Source: Natrialba hulunbeirensis JCM 10989
GTDB lineage: Archaea; Halobacteriota; Halobacteria; Halobacteriales; Natrialbaceae
NCBI RefSeq assembly: GCF_000337575.1
Contig: NZ_AOIM01000034.1
Coordinates: 78,860-142,859, forward strand
Direction: 5' to 3'
DNA length: 64,000 bases
Part shown: positions 25,011-33,905 of the stretch, one piece after another
Numbering within the stretch: position 1 is the first letter of the stretch
Layout of the letters: each line of letters begins with the position of its first letter
Notes under the pieces: generated by a model
Seen by the model: only the letters and a program-made list of their open reading frames with translations
Database searches by the model: none
What the model was told of the DNA's origin: nothing
Made by a program: the position numbers and the translations under genes

Positions 25011-25523
25011 TCAGTCGTCAATTCGCCGCGCCGGCACACCGACCACCGTCGTACCCGGTTCGACATCGTCGGTGACGACCGAACCAGCACCGACAGCCGC
25101 CTCTTCACCGATCGTAATATCACCGAGTAGCGTCGCGTTCGCGCCGATTTTCACGCCGTCCTCGACCGTTGGATGTCGCTTGACCGGCTCGTTCGTGTCG
25201 CCGCCGAGGGTGACGCCGTGGTACATGTGTACGTCGTCACCGACTTCGGCGGTCTCGCCAATGACGACACCCATCCCGTGGTCGATCGTAACCCGCCGTC
25301 CGACCGTCGCGGCGGGATGGATTTCGACGCCCGTCAGGAGTCGAACGAGATGCGACAGGAGGCGGGCGAGCAGCCGAAAGCCGCTATTCCAGAGCCGGTG
25401 AGTGACTCGGTGTCCCCAGACGGCGTGGACGCCGGGATAGGTGAGCGCGACCTCGAGACACCGGCGTGCGGCCGGGTCCCGGTCGCACATCGCCCGCGTG
25501 TCCTCGCGTAGTCGTCCGATCAT
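25011..25523 (-). CDS. cysE: Serine O-acetyltransferase
   Basis: Makes O-acetylserine from serine and acetyl-CoA for cysteine synthesis. The 170-residue protein is the short form lacking the long N-terminal helical domain of the E. coli enzyme. A brief helical region precedes the left-handed beta-helix: [44 protein letters not shown], with the catalytic His in [44 protein letters not shown] and VGVPARRI follow. The hexapeptide repeat pattern is continuous. No cysteine synthase gene is adjacent. The ATG at 25523 is the first in frame and gives the expected opening. Confidence 0.93.
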   Translation of the reverse strand: MIGRLREDTRAMCDRDPAARRCLEVALTYPGVHAVWGHRVTHRLWNSGFRLLARLLSHLVRLLTGVEIHPAATVGRRVTIDHGMGVVIGETAEVGDDVHMYHGVTLGGDTNEPVKRHPTVEDGVKIGANATLLGDITIGEEAAVGAGSVVTDDVEPGTTVVGVPARRIDD

Positions 25524-25815
25524 CTCCCACTTGCCTCCCTGCTGTCGGGACGACGCTGATGCTCACTCCGTTGGCCGCCCGCTGTCGCTGGCGTGTACCA
25601 TCGACAACACCGGCGTTCGACGTATCGTGGTCGATTCCTGCCGGTACACGCGCGGTCGCCGGAGACAACCATACGCCACCATATATCGGTACCCTGCCTA
25701 AAAGGTTCGATTCGGCTGCTCTTCGGGGCCGTGTACCGCTTCTCACAGTTGGTCCTATCCACCTACACGGTACCTGCTCTCTCGTCTGCACCGCGTCGAT
25801 TCCACACTACTTCGA
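25524..25815. other. Intergenic stretch without a supported gene
   Basis: Open frames exist on both strands but none has a recognisable domain or promoter. It contains a TATA-like ACCATATATCGG near 25677, too far from the cysE start (about 155 nt) to be a leaderless promoter. Confidence 0.5.
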
Positions 25816-26484
25816 TTACTTTCCTCGTGCGAGCCGACTCCCAATCCGATCCGGGAGTCCCGCCTCCTCGACTGCCTCTTGCACCGCCTCTACGTCGTAC
25901 TCGACGCGATGCGTCTCGACGGTCATCGCCGCCAGGTCCACGACCGCATAGCCCGCTCGCGGATCACCATCTCGTGGCTGGCCGACGCTCCCCGGATTGA
26001 TCACGATCCCCTCCGCGAAGCGTTCGACCCCCTGTACGTGCGTGTGACCGAGCACCAGCACGTCTTCCTCGTCGAGCAACTGCGCCGAGAACTCCTCCGG
26101 ATACGTATACCGCGAGTAGCGTTGTGGATCATCTGGATGCCCGTGGACCAACTTGACGCGCCCGTCGCACTCGAGTCGCTCCGTCGGCAATCCCTCGAGC
26201 CACGCGCGCTGGTCTGCTGTTAGCTGGTCGCGAGCGTGCTCGACGCCCGCCCGCGCCATTCCGTTGAATCGGAACGGGGTCTCGCCAGCGACGGCGGCGT
26301 CGTGGTTCCCGAGCACGGTCGGGACGTCCCGCTTGTGCAACTCGTCGACGCACTCTCCTGGCCAGGGGTTGTAGCCGACGACGTCGCCGGCACAAAGGAG
26401 TTCGTCGACCGGCGGCATGTCCGCGAGGACCGTCTCGAGAGCGACCCGATTCCCGTGGATGTCCGAGATGAGACCGACCTTCAT
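25816..26484 (-). CDS. YfcE/MJ0936-like metallophosphoesterase
   Basis: A 222-residue calcineurin-like phosphodiesterase. The dinuclear-metal motifs are complete and in order: LISDIHGN, CAGDVVGYNPWP, VLGNHD, KLVHGHPDD and VLGHTHVQG. The short, cap-less form matches the MJ0936/YfcE group, which hydrolyses phosphodiesters such as bis-pNPP and perhaps cyclic nucleotides in vitro. Its cellular substrate is unknown. The ATG at 26484 (MKVGLISDIHG) is preferred over the upstream GTG at 26493. It follows purO on the same strand with an 83-bp gap, so cotranscription is possible. Confidence 0.92.
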   Translation of the reverse strand: MKVGLISDIHGNRVALETVLADMPPVDELLCAGDVVGYNPWPGECVDELHKRDVPTVLGNHDAAVAGETPFRFNGMARAGVEHARDQLTADQRAWLEGLPTERLECDGRVKLVHGHPDDPQRYSRYTYPEEFSAQLLDEEDVLVLGHTHVQGVERFAEGIVINPGSVGQPRDGDPRAGYAVVDLAAMTVETHRVEYDVEAVQEAVEEAGLPDRIGSRLARGK

Positions 26485-26567
26485 AGCTGTCACTCACCAT
26501 TCACTGTCGCGAGACAGTTGTAGGTTGCTCACGCAGCGCACAATAGACACAGTCGGGCAGCGCCGCC

Positions 26568-27164
26568 TTAGTCCCCGTTCTCAATCGCCGTCTCGAAGCC
26601 GTCCTCGGTTCGGACGACCCCCGCCGCACACACCGCGTGTTCGTACTCGAGTGCATAGCTCTCGCTGGCTGCGTCCGCGGCGCTCTCGGCGTCGAAGTCG
26701 ATCGGCTCCGGTGCGTCCTTCTCGTAGGTCGCCACGAGCGTTGGCTCGTCGACGGTCTCGACGAGCAGTGCGTCCTTTCGGACGGTTCCGATCAGTGCCT
26801 CGCCGTCATCAGTGATCGTCGCCGCGATCCGTGGCGTGTCGTAGTCGTCCTTCTCGTAGTCGAGTGCGAGCAGACTCTCCGCGAGTGCGTCCCGTGCCGG
26901 GTAGCCTAACTCGAGTTTCTCCGCGATTGGGTCGACGTGCGAGCCGTTACCGAAGGCGACCGTCTCGCCGGTCGGTGTTTCGACGACGCGCAGGCAGTTG
27001 TAGGAGACGTACGGGTTGTCGGTGTCCGGCGCATCCTCGGTCGGACCGACGGTCAGTGCCTCAGCATCGTCTCGCGCAGTGATTGCTCGGTTCGGGAACG
27101 ACCGTGAGGAGACGCGGTACGCGCCACCCTCCGGGCCAACGACGACGAATCGTCCGACGTACAT
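26568..27164 (-). CDS. purO: Archaeal IMP cyclohydrolase PurO
   Basis: Closes the ring of FAICAR to IMP, the last step of purine synthesis; PurO replaces the PurH cyclohydrolase in archaea. The 198-residue protein starts [22 protein letters not shown], with FPNR and a long conserved [28 protein letters not shown] segment. [11 protein letters not shown] and the C-terminal [11 protein letters not shown] strand complete the family pattern. The length fits the known enzymes. The ATG at 27164 is the first plausible start. The FAICAR-forming enzyme is not in the window. Confidence 0.95.
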   Translation of the reverse strand: MYVGRFVVVGPEGGAYRVSSRSFPNRAITARDDAEALTVGPTEDAPDTDNPYVSYNCLRVVETPTGETVAFGNGSHVDPIAEKLELGYPARDALAESLLALDYEKDDYDTPRIAATITDDGEALIGTVRKDALLVETVDEPTLVATYEKDAPEPIDFDAESAADAASESYALEYEHAVCAAGVVRTEDGFETAIENGD

Positions 27165-27250
27165 ACTCGAGTATGCTTGGGTTGGGAGAATAGTGGTGTC
27201 GGTTCGCGATCACACGAGTAGCGTACTCCCATCCGCTTTCCGTCTGCGGG

Positions 27251-27259
27251 TTTATATTA
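27251..27259 (+). promoter_or_regulatory. TATA box of the homing-endonuclease-repeat remnant
   Basis: TTTATATTA centred about 26 nt before the GTG at 27281. The promoter still looks intact although the gene is broken. Confidence 0.6.
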
Positions 27260-27280
27260 GATGCTGGAACGAACGGAGGT

Positions 27281-27535
27281 GTGACTACGGAAGACGAATG
27301 TATCGAGGCACTCCGGGAGGCTGCCGAACGACTTGGTGAGTCGCCGACGAAGGCACAGTACGAGGAACTCGGGCTGACACCTGCCTCTGCGACGATCATT
27401 CGAACGTGTGGTGGCTAGAACGACGCGAAGGAACGGGCCGTACTCGAGACATCGTACTCGAGAGGGTCTCGAGTAAGACCGAAGCCAGACGATATTGAAC
27501 TTCTCAAGGAACGTCCTGGGATGCACTCTCTGTGA
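27281..27535 (+). pseudogene. Homing-endonuclease-associated-repeat protein, truncated by TAG
   Basis: GTG 27281 opens 45 codons (TTEDECIEALREAAERLG, then ESPTKAQYEELGLTPASATII, then RTCGG) ending at TAG 27416-27418. This is the homing endonuclease-associated repeat found in haloarchaeal proteins with a C-terminal HNH-type domain. In those proteins, as I recall the family, the CGG is followed by W-N-x-A-K-x-x-A-G-L. Here the frame reads stop-N-D-A-K-E-R-A-V-L-E, so the Trp codon TGG appears mutated to TAG. The frame stays open for 38 more codons (with PKPDDIEL) to TGA 27533-27535, and then any nuclease domain is missing. The gene is thus both stopped and 3'-deleted, directly beside tRNA-Gln. 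Confidence 0.7.
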
Positions 27536-27634
27536 CTCACGTTGTCTCGCTCATCTGAGTTCGTAACACTCTAATACGAACCCCAACTACAGACTGGTAC
27601 GACGTTGGTAGCCGACACCGGCGGCGTCATGTCA

Positions 27635-27707
27635 AGTCCATTGGGGTAGCGGCCAATCCTGAAGCCTTCTGGGGGCTTCGACCCTGGTTCGAATCCAGGA
27701 TGGACTA
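27635..27707 (+). tRNA. tRNA-Gln (anticodon CTG)
   Basis: A full cloverleaf can be folded by hand in 73 nt. The acceptor stem is AGTCCAT with ATGGACT, all seven pairs matching. The anticodon stem is AAGCC with GGCTT around the loop TTCTGGG, giving anticodon CTG. The T-arm is CCTGG-TTCGAAT-CCAGG, and the discriminator base is A. The D-arm GGGGTAGCGGCCAATCC has a short stem. There is no intron, and the 3' CCA is not encoded (ACTACTT follows), as usual in haloarchaea. Confidence 0.95.
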
Positions 27708-27716
27708 CTTCTCACA

Positions 27717-27765
27717 TTTCAACTCGAGTTCACTCGGAGTCTCTTCTCCGGGTCTCCAGTTGAAA
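27717..27765. repeat. Nested inverted repeat downstream of tRNA-Gln
   Basis: Outer arms TTTCAACT (27717-27724) and AGTTGAAA (27758-27765) are perfectly complementary. Inside lie CGGAG (27735-27739) and CTCCG (27746-27750). The element could form a two-part hairpin ten bases after the tRNA. It may act in termination or be the scar of an integrated element. Confidence 0.45.
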
Positions 27766-27842
27766 CGAAGGGGTCTGGTCAGGTATCTCACCCAGTGACG
27801 ACGAAGCAGGTCGCGAGTGCTATTGGCGTCGACCCCAACGGC

Positions 27843-27850
27843 TATAATTC
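27843..27850 (+). promoter_or_regulatory. TATA box of the rhodanese lipoprotein gene
   Basis: TATAATTC centred about 25 nt before the ATG at 27871; a leaderless promoter. Confidence 0.6.
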
Positions 27851-27870
27851 GCGGACGTGTTCCCTAAATT

Positions 27871-28605
27871 ATGAAGAGACGAACGCTTCTCCGAGCGACT
27901 GGTGGCGCGGTTCTCGGTGGTTCGGTCGGTCTCGCTGGGTGTCTAGACCAGTTTTCGGATTCCGAATCCGGCGATACCGACTCTCACGACTTCCCGGCGG
28001 ACTACGAAACCGAGACGTTCGACGGCCAGACCGTCCCGTTCGCACCGCTCGAGGACGTCGCTGAGTGGTGGGAGAACGACGAGGCCCGATTTGTCGACGC
28101 GCGGACCCAGGTGCAGTACGACGAGGCCCACATCGAGGGTGCCGTCTTCAGCCCCTCACCGGACGGACTGGAATCGGCCGACCCGGTTGCAGAGTGGGAC
28201 ACTGACACGCGAATCGTCACCTACTGCGTCTGCCCGATCGCACAGGCGGGCCAACGAGCGGCGACACTTCTCGATAACGGCTACACGGACGTCTACGGCC
28301 TTGCAGACGGATTCAACCCCTGGCGCGAGAACGGCTACCCCGTTGAGAGCAACGACGGCCAGGCGTCGCTGTCGACCTACGAAATCGAGGGCGAGACGGA
28401 CCCCGCGGACGCCGGCGAGTACGCACTCGCGGTCCATCCCGAGACCGGCCAGCGCGAAGCCAGCCGTATCGACGCGGACGGCGGGTACGAACTGTCGCTG
28501 CACTTCGTCGACGTTCCCGACTCGTCGCTACTCGAGTTGCGGACGCCAAGCTACGAACTCGAGGGGACGATCGAGGAGTTCTCGTCGGCGACTGTTCAGG
28601 TCTGA
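27871..28605 (+). CDS. Rhodanese-domain Tat lipoprotein
   Basis: A 244-residue exported lipoprotein: a twin-arginine-like start (MKRRTLLRATGGAVLGG) and lipobox (LAGC, Cys24). The rhodanese domain covers about 55-155, with ARFVDARTQVQYDEAHIEGAV and the active-site region IVTYCVCPIAQAGQRAATL. The loop contains two cysteines (CVC) and is longer than the usual CxxGxR, so sulfurtransferase activity is not assured. GYTDVYGLADGFNPWRENGYPVE is the typical end of a rhodanese domain. A C-terminal beta domain of about 85 residues is unassigned. It may handle sulfur or thiol redox chemistry outside the cell. Confidence 0.88.
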   Translation: MKRRTLLRATGGAVLGGSVGLAGCLDQFSDSESGDTDSHDFPADYETETFDGQTVPFAPLEDVAEWWENDEARFVDARTQVQYDEAHIEGAVFSPSPDGLESADPVAEWDTDTRIVTYCVCPIAQAGQRAATLLDNGYTDVYGLADGFNPWRENGYPVESNDGQASLSTYEIEGETDPADAGEYALAVHPETGQREASRIDADGGYELSLHFVDVPDSSLLELRTPSYELEGTIEEFSSATVQV

Positions 28606-28615
28606 GTCTGCGTCG

Positions 28616-30025
28616 TCACTGCTCGCGCGGTTCCGTTTCCTCACTGGTCGCGTACGCACCCGCACGCTCGAGTACCCCTCGCTTTCGGAGCACGCTGGGC
28701 GTACGACAGATACCGGGTGCGCCGGTAGCCTGCGGGACGGTGCAGTTGTTGCAGCTATCACAGAGGACGCGTGGCGCGGTATTCTCGTCAATAAGAGTGG
28801 AATCCACGTCGATATCAAGCAGCCGCGCACCGAGTCGGGGTTCGGCGTAGAACGGCCGAGCCATGCCGACCATATCGCATGCAGGCTCGGTCTCCTGCCC
28901 GGATTCGACGCCTCCGTTCTCCTCGTCCGCGCCGAGCAATCGATCCATCTCAGCGCGCTCTCGAATCCCACCTTCTGCGAGTACCGGAATCGACACCGCC
29001 TCGCGAACCCGTCGGCAAAACTCCTCGTTCCAGGCTGGCTCGAACCCGTACTGCAGCGACTGGACCCAGTTTGCGAGCGAGACGAGTCGTCGTCGTGCAG
29101 GCCCACCGAAGGCCGCGTCGTACGCCTCCTGTAAGTTGTCGTTTGCCCATGCTCGCTCCGGGTATTCGCCACGCACGATACTCATATCCCAGACGACCGA
29201 TGTCTGGACCGGCACCACGGCGTCGTAGCCGATCCGCTCGAGTCGGCGCGCAATTTCGACGCCGTCCGAGAGCGAGAGTTTCCGCCGAACGATCGGCGGG
29301 GGTGGTGCGGGCGTCTCTGCTGGCACCTTGGTTACGACTGGAACGTCGCCCGCCCGCTCACGAATTTCGTCGTGGACCAGCGCGAGGAACTCGAGTCGGG
29401 CCTCGGGCGAGCCCCCAAACTCGTCGTCGCGGCGGTTGTAGAACGGCGAGAGGAACTGCTGGATGATCCCCATGTTCGCTGCGGCGAGGTGGATGCCGTC
29501 GTAGCCCGCATCGACGGCGGACGCGGCCGCGCGGCCGAAATCCGCCGCGAGGTCATACACCTCGTCGGTCGAGAGCACATGCGGGTCGTACGAGAGAAAC
29601 CCGAGTCGGTCGAGCAGGCGCAGCTGCCACGGTGGTTGTGACACCGCTAGTTGCTCGAGATCAGGATGCTTGGCGCGATACTCGGCATTCCAGGTCTCCA
29701 TGCTCCGAAGGCCGCCGTGCTCGAGTTGGATGAAAATCCGACCACCGTGGTCGTGAATCCGGTCGGTCAGTCGCGACAGCCGTGAGACGAACGCGGGGTC
29801 GTGCACGCGAGTCATCCCTGGTGCAGCGCACCCGCCCTCGCCGCGAACGATGGTTGCACCCTGGAAAATGAGGCCCACTCCCGACGCTGCGGCCGGCTCG
29901 AGGTCGTCGATCAGCGCGTCGACTGCATCAGGGCCGTTGCCCGCGCACTCGAGTAGCGGCGCGCGGTAGAGCCGGTTGGGGATCGTCACGCCGCCGATGG
30001 TGAGGGGGTCCTCGAGGGTGGCCAT
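28616..30025 (-). CDS. NADH:flavin oxidoreductase / Old Yellow Enzyme family protein
   Basis: A 469-residue FMN enzyme. The TIM-barrel begins PLTIGGVTIPNRLYRAPL, followed by FIQLEHGGLRS, AASAVDAGYDGIHLAAANMG, then QQFLSPFYNRRDDEFGGSPEARLEF, the OYE/dienoyl-reductase signature. IPVLAEGGIRERAEMDRLL and MVGMARPFYAEPRLG make up the FMN phosphate site. Near the C-terminus there is a cysteine cluster (CDSCNNCTVPQATGAPGICR) similar to the 4Fe-4S binding part of 2,4-dienoyl-CoA reductase-type proteins, but the NADPH domain of those is absent. Substrate unknown. It starts at ATG 30025 and is convergent with the rhodanese gene, 10 bp apart. Confidence 0.9.
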   Translation of the reverse strand: MATLEDPLTIGGVTIPNRLYRAPLLECAGNGPDAVDALIDDLEPAAASGVGLIFQGATIVRGEGGCAAPGMTRVHDPAFVSRLSRLTDRIHDHGGRIFIQLEHGGLRSMETWNAEYRAKHPDLEQLAVSQPPWQLRLLDRLGFLSYDPHVLSTDEVYDLAADFGRAAASAVDAGYDGIHLAAANMGIIQQFLSPFYNRRDDEFGGSPEARLEFLALVHDEIRERAGDVPVVTKVPAETPAPPPPIVRRKLSLSDGVEIARRLERIGYDAVVPVQTSVVWDMSIVRGEYPERAWANDNLQEAYDAAFGGPARRRLVSLANWVQSLQYGFEPAWNEEFCRRVREAVSIPVLAEGGIRERAEMDRLLGADEENGGVESGQETEPACDMVGMARPFYAEPRLGARLLDIDVDSTLIDENTAPRVLCDSCNNCTVPQATGAPGICRTPSVLRKRGVLERAGAYATSEETEPREQ

Positions 30026-30129
30026 CTGTGTTGGTAACGGCGGTTCAACGGGGATGGATAAGAGTGTGCTGTCGGTTTGTCGGTTTTCGGTTGCGTGTAC
30101 CGGTTGGGGACGATCTCCGTGTGCTAGTG

Positions 30130-30657
30130 CTACTTCTCGACTTCGAGCAACGCCACCCGCTCACGAACCAGTGCCCCGAGCGAGGCGTCCGTCGCGGCGC
30201 GTTCGGCGCCGGTGATGTCGAAGAACGATTGCAAGGTTTCCTCGTCGGTGTCGTCGAGCGTCGGTTCGGGCTCGACGAACGTCTCGAGTTCGGTGATCGC
30301 CTCGCGGGCGGCCTCGAGGTCGCCGCGTCCGTTCTCCGTCGACCCGGCGTGGTCGATGAGAACGACGGCGCGAGTCTCGCCCTCGCTGACGCCCATCTCG
30401 AGTGCCTGGTCGATCTGCCGTCGGCCCGCGGCATAGAGCAGTATCTCGACTGCCCGGTCGCGAGCGACGTTCTCGCCGCGGTCGATCGCACGGTCGGCGA
30501 ACTCGACGGTTCGCTGGAGGTGTTGCTGGCCGGCGACGTATCGTGCGTCGAAGGCCTGTATCGTCACGCCGTGGCGCTCGCTGATCTCGCCCAGGTCGGT
30601 GACGAACGCATCGAGGTCGTCGACTGCGAGGCGGCACTCGAGTAGCTCCGGGTCCAT
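30130..30657 (-). CDS. cgi121: KEOPS complex subunit Cgi121
   Basis: A 175-residue homologue of Cgi121/TPRKB, the KEOPS subunit that binds the Bud32 kinase and the tRNA CCA end during t6A37 synthesis. The N-terminal half (ITIQAFDARYVAG-like segment, then HLQRTVEFADRAIDRGENVARDRAVEILLYAAGRRQIDQALEMGV) is the most conserved, ending in a GETRAVVLID strand. The C-terminal third is acidic and variable. The ATG overlaps the hel308 stop (TAATG), so the two are translationally coupled. Kae1, Bud32 and Pcc1 are not in the window. Confidence 0.9.
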   Translation of the reverse strand: MDPELLECRLAVDDLDAFVTDLGEISERHGVTIQAFDARYVAGQQHLQRTVEFADRAIDRGENVARDRAVEILLYAAGRRQIDQALEMGVSEGETRAVVLIDHAGSTENGRGDLEAAREAITELETFVEPEPTLDDTDEETLQSFFDITGAERAATDASLGALVRERVALLEVEK

Positions 30658-33080
30658 TAGAAATCACCCAGGCTGGATTGGTTGTCGTCGGCGTCTGTGT
30701 CTGTGTTTGTGTCTGTGTCGCCCTCAGTAGCGTCTCCACCGGTGCTCGGTTGGTCGCCACTCGAGTTGGCCGACTCCGACCCGGAGCCGCCCTCAACCGG
30801 AATCGGCTCGACGCCGTCCATCGACGGATCCTCGCGGCCGGCGTTCTCGAGGATGTTCTCGGCCGTCTTCTTGCCCTTGAGCACGTGCAGGATGACGCCC
30901 TTGTCCGCGGATCGGAGGGCTGCGGGCTCTTCGATGCCGGCCGCGTAGAGCCGCCGGGCGCGCTTGCGACCAATGCCGCTCACCGAAACGAGCTCGAGTA
31001 GTTCCTCGCCGACGCCGTGTTCGACGCGGGCGCGGGCCTCGCGGACCGCGACGGCCCACTCGCTGCCGATTTCGCTCGCGAGCGACTCTGCCGCGCCGAG
31101 CAGCCACTCGGCGGTGTCGATCTTGCCGCGGAGGTCGCCTGGGCCGATCTTGTACCGTTCGGTGATCTGTTCCTCGTCGTCCTCGGTCGCCCAGTCCTCG
31201 AGTAGCTTACCGGTCTTGAGGGCGGCGAGCCAGTCCTCGAAGCGCTCTTCCTCGAACTCGCTGGGTGCGTCGCCGAGCAGTTCGCGCTCGCGTTCGTAGT
31301 AGAGTTCGCCGAACTTCTCGTCCTCGCCCGAGCGCAGGTAGAGTTCGTACATGTCTGGCGTGCGCGAGACGAGCTGGTAGAGCCCGAGGGCCGTCGGGCG
31401 CTCGTCGGCGTCCTCGAGTCCGTGGACGATTTCGGCGGCGCTCATCGGGTCGAGGTAGAGCCGTGAGACGGTGTGGCCGAGGCTGGTGGCCTCGAGGTCC
31501 TCTTCTTGACCGGTTGTGCCCCCGCTGTCACCGCCACCACCGCTGTCGGCCAGATCGGCCGCCGACGTGAACGCGCTCGCCGCGTCTGCCTCGCTGTTGA
31601 GCGTATCCTCGGGACCGCCGCTGCGCTCGATAAAGTCGTTGCGCTCGAGATAGCTCAACACGTCGTCGGTCACCCGCTCGAGCCGTCCCCCCTCGCTCGA
31701 CTGGCTCGCGTAGAGCGTCGCCTCGAGGAACTCGAGTAACCCTTCGCGTGTACGAGCGAATCCGGAGGCGATGGTCGCGAGGACGTGCGTCCGAAGCGCT
31801 GGCTCTGCGGCCAGCTTCGAGCGGACTGGCTCGGGGTCGGCCCAGACGTAGCGGTCGAACAGCTCCTGACTCTCGTCGTGGCTCTTTGCGAGCAGGACGG
31901 CCTCGCCGTAGGGGTCGAGACCGGGGCGACCTGCCCGGCCCATCATCTGGTGGACCTCGAGCACGTCGAGCGGGGCCATCCCACCCGCGCTCGGGTCGAA
32001 GCGCCGCCAGTCGCGGACGATGACGCGCCGGGCCGGCGTGTTCACACCGGCGGCGAGCGTCGGCGTTGCGGAGATGACCTTCAGCAGTCGATCACGGAAG
32101 GCGTCCTCGACCAGACTGCGCTGGGTACTCGAGAGGCCTGCGTGGTGGAACGCCGAGCCGCGCTCGACGCAGTCGGCGAGGTCCTGACTCGTCTCGGTGT
32201 CGCTGTCCTCGCGGATCTCGGTGGCCAGTGCTTCCAGATCGCTTCGCTCGCCGGCGGTCAGTTCGCGACTCGAAACCTGTCCGAGCCTGCGCGCCGCGGC
32301 CTCGGCGTTTCGCCGGGAGTTGACGAACACGAGCGAGGAGCCGCCCTCCTGAAGGATGTCGCGGACGAGTGCGGCTTCCTGCTTTTCGCCGGCTTCGACG
32401 GGAACCTCCCGCGTCTCGCCGTCGTCGAAGTTGAGTGCGTTGCCGTAGTGGACGCCCATCTGGAGGTCGATCGGCCGCCAGTCGGTGTCGACCAGCTCGG
32501 CGTCGAGCCAGTCGGCGAGTTCGTCCGCGTTGCCGACGGTTGCAGAGAGTGCGACGACCTGCAGTTGCGGGTTGAGCCGCCGGAGTTTGGCGAGGGTCAC
32601 CTCGAGTGTCGGGCCGCGGTTTCGGTCGTCGATCAGGTGCACCTCGTCGCTGACGACGCAGGTCAGGTCGGAGAGCCAGTCCGCGCCGTTTCGCACGAGT
32701 GAGTCAACCTTCTCGCTGGTCGCGACGATGATGTCTTTCGTGGCGAGCCACTCGCTGGTCGACTCGTAGTTGCCGGTGGCGACACCGGTCGTAACGCCGA
32801 ACTCCTCGTAGGCGTCGAACTCGGCTTTCTTCTCGCTGGCCAGGGCTCGCAGCGGGACGATGTACAGCGCCTTCCCGCCGCGCTTTACGGCGGAGAGCAT
32901 CGACAGCGCGGCGATCATGGTCTTGCCGCTGGCGGTGGGGACGGCGGCGACGAGGTTCTCGCCCTCGGTCGCACCGGCCTCGACGGCCTCGGCCTGCGGC
33001 GGGTAGAGCTCCTCGATACCCTGCTCCTGGAAGTGCGAGCGGGTACCGGGCGGGAGCCCCGACAGCTCCTCGACGTTCAT
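30657..33080 (-). CDS. hel308: Hel308 superfamily 2 DNA helicase
   Basis: An 807-residue 3'-5' helicase that acts on stalled replication forks. N-terminal [16 protein letters not shown] is the Q-motif, Walker A is AVPTASGKT near residue 50, and motif II is [24 protein letters not shown], the second RecA domain with [15 protein letters not shown], and MMGRAGRPG as motif VI follow. Downstream come the winged helix, the ratchet domain with an acidic insertion rich in Gly/Ser/Asp, and a HhH domain ([20 protein letters not shown]). The last 60 residues are a disordered [10 protein letters not shown] tail ending SLGDF, which resembles a PIP-box-like tail only loosely. The frame is open 213 codons further upstream, but the conserved start [12 protein letters not shown] is at 33080. 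Confidence 0.96.
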   Translation of the reverse strand: MNVEELSGLPPGTRSHFQEQGIEELYPPQAEAVEAGATEGENLVAAVPTASGKTMIAALSMLSAVKRGGKALYIVPLRALASEKKAEFDAYEEFGVTTGVATGNYESTSEWLATKDIIVATSEKVDSLVRNGADWLSDLTCVVSDEVHLIDDRNRGPTLEVTLAKLRRLNPQLQVVALSATVGNADELADWLDAELVDTDWRPIDLQMGVHYGNALNFDDGETREVPVEAGEKQEAALVRDILQEGGSSLVFVNSRRNAEAAARRLGQVSSRELTAGERSDLEALATEIREDSDTETSQDLADCVERGSAFHHAGLSSTQRSLVEDAFRDRLLKVISATPTLAAGVNTPARRVIVRDWRRFDPSAGGMAPLDVLEVHQMMGRAGRPGLDPYGEAVLLAKSHDESQELFDRYVWADPEPVRSKLAAEPALRTHVLATIASGFARTREGLLEFLEATLYASQSSEGGRLERVTDDVLSYLERNDFIERSGGPEDTLNSEADAASAFTSAADLADSGGGGDSGGTTGQEEDLEATSLGHTVSRLYLDPMSAAEIVHGLEDADERPTALGLYQLVSRTPDMYELYLRSGEDEKFGELYYERERELLGDAPSEFEEERFEDWLAALKTGKLLEDWATEDDEEQITERYKIGPGDLRGKIDTAEWLLGAAESLASEIGSEWAVAVREARARVEHGVGEELLELVSVSGIGRKRARRLYAAGIEEPAALRSADKGVILHVLKGKKTAENILENAGREDPSMDGVEPIPVEGGSGSESANSSGDQPSTGGDATEGDTDTNTDTDADDNQSSLGDF

Positions 33081-33386
33081 TACCCGTGATTGGCGCGTCT
33101 TTCGGTTTAAACTGTCGTCTCTCGAGCCGGCATCGGTCTCGTCGGAGTGCTGTCGTGAGTAGTGAGTGACGCGTACGCTTGTGCTCTCTCCCCGAGCCGC
33201 CGTGCTTGTCCCAGTACGGAAACCGTGGCTCGTGACCCGACTGACTCCAGCGAGCATGACGAGACCCGGATTCACCACCTCGAGTGTACGGTCGTCATTC
33301 CAACGCTGGGTGAGATTCGTTCCGACGACGTCGGGAGCAGTCTCAGCCGGCGATAGACCGATCCCTGTGGCCGCTGTACACGGTGT
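33081..33386. other. Divergent intergenic region hel308 / usp
   Basis: Long frames cross this 306-bp gap, including an upstream extension of the hel308 frame, but none shows a domain. No clear TATA element lies 27 nt before either start codon. I see nothing else in it. Confidence 0.5.
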
Positions 33387-33818
33387 ATGGTCGATCCAGC
33401 CACTGTTCTCGTTCCGACGCTCGGCCGCCCTCGCGAAGACGACGCCCTCGCTTACGCCCTTGAGACGTTTCCCAACGCCAACGTGAGACTTCTGGCGATC
33501 GTAACACCGCTCGATGCGCGGATGAGCGAGGGCAGCGTTCTCGAGCGCGCTGACGAGCGAACAGCCGAAGCGCGCGAGCGCGCAGCTCGTTTGCTGGCTG
33601 TAGTCGACGAGTCGGCGGGCGACCGGGTCGAAATCGACAGCACAGAGGGGCAACCCGGCACCGTCGTTCCGAAGTACGCGACCGACCACGATGTCGATCA
33701 CGTCGTCATGTACGGTCACGATACCCGATCGAGCGGTCTCGTCGCTCGATTTCTCGGCCGTGGCGTCGCGACAACAGTGATCGAACGAACCTCACAACCG
33801 GTAACAATTCTCCAGTGA
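33387..33818 (+). CDS. UspA-family universal stress protein
   Basis: A 143-residue single USP domain: [20 protein letters not shown] opens strand 1 and helix 1, [11 protein letters not shown] forms strand 2, [38 protein letters not shown] forms the C-terminal part. The ATP-binding G-x2-G-x9-G(S/T) motif is altered: it reads G-H-D-T-R-S-S-G then GRGVA, without the classical final Gly-Ser/Thr. Nucleotide binding is therefore uncertain. Many haloarchaeal genomes contain dozens of these. The ATG at 33387 is the natural start; 87 bp separate it from the convergent PiT gene. Confidence 0.9.
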   Translation: MVDPATVLVPTLGRPREDDALAYALETFPNANVRLLAIVTPLDARMSEGSVLERADERTAEARERAARLLAVVDESAGDRVEIDSTEGQPGTVVPKYATDHDVDHVVMYGHDTRSSGLVARFLGRGVATTVIERTSQPVTILQ

Positions 33819-33905
33819 ACCGGGAGCGGTCTCGAGTGTGGCCGACGTGTTGCTCTCGAGTTGGTTCAAGCGTGGCCGACCTGATCGCTCGCGAGCCGAG
33901 CGTAC

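Noticed and set aside
31785-32702. A 305-codon plus-strand frame opposite hel308
   Set aside because: It lies entirely within the helicase core and has no recognisable domain.
33081-33719. 213 extra N-terminal codons in frame with hel308
   Set aside because: The family start is [12 protein letters not shown] at 33080. The extension runs into the usp gene on the other strand and has no homology.
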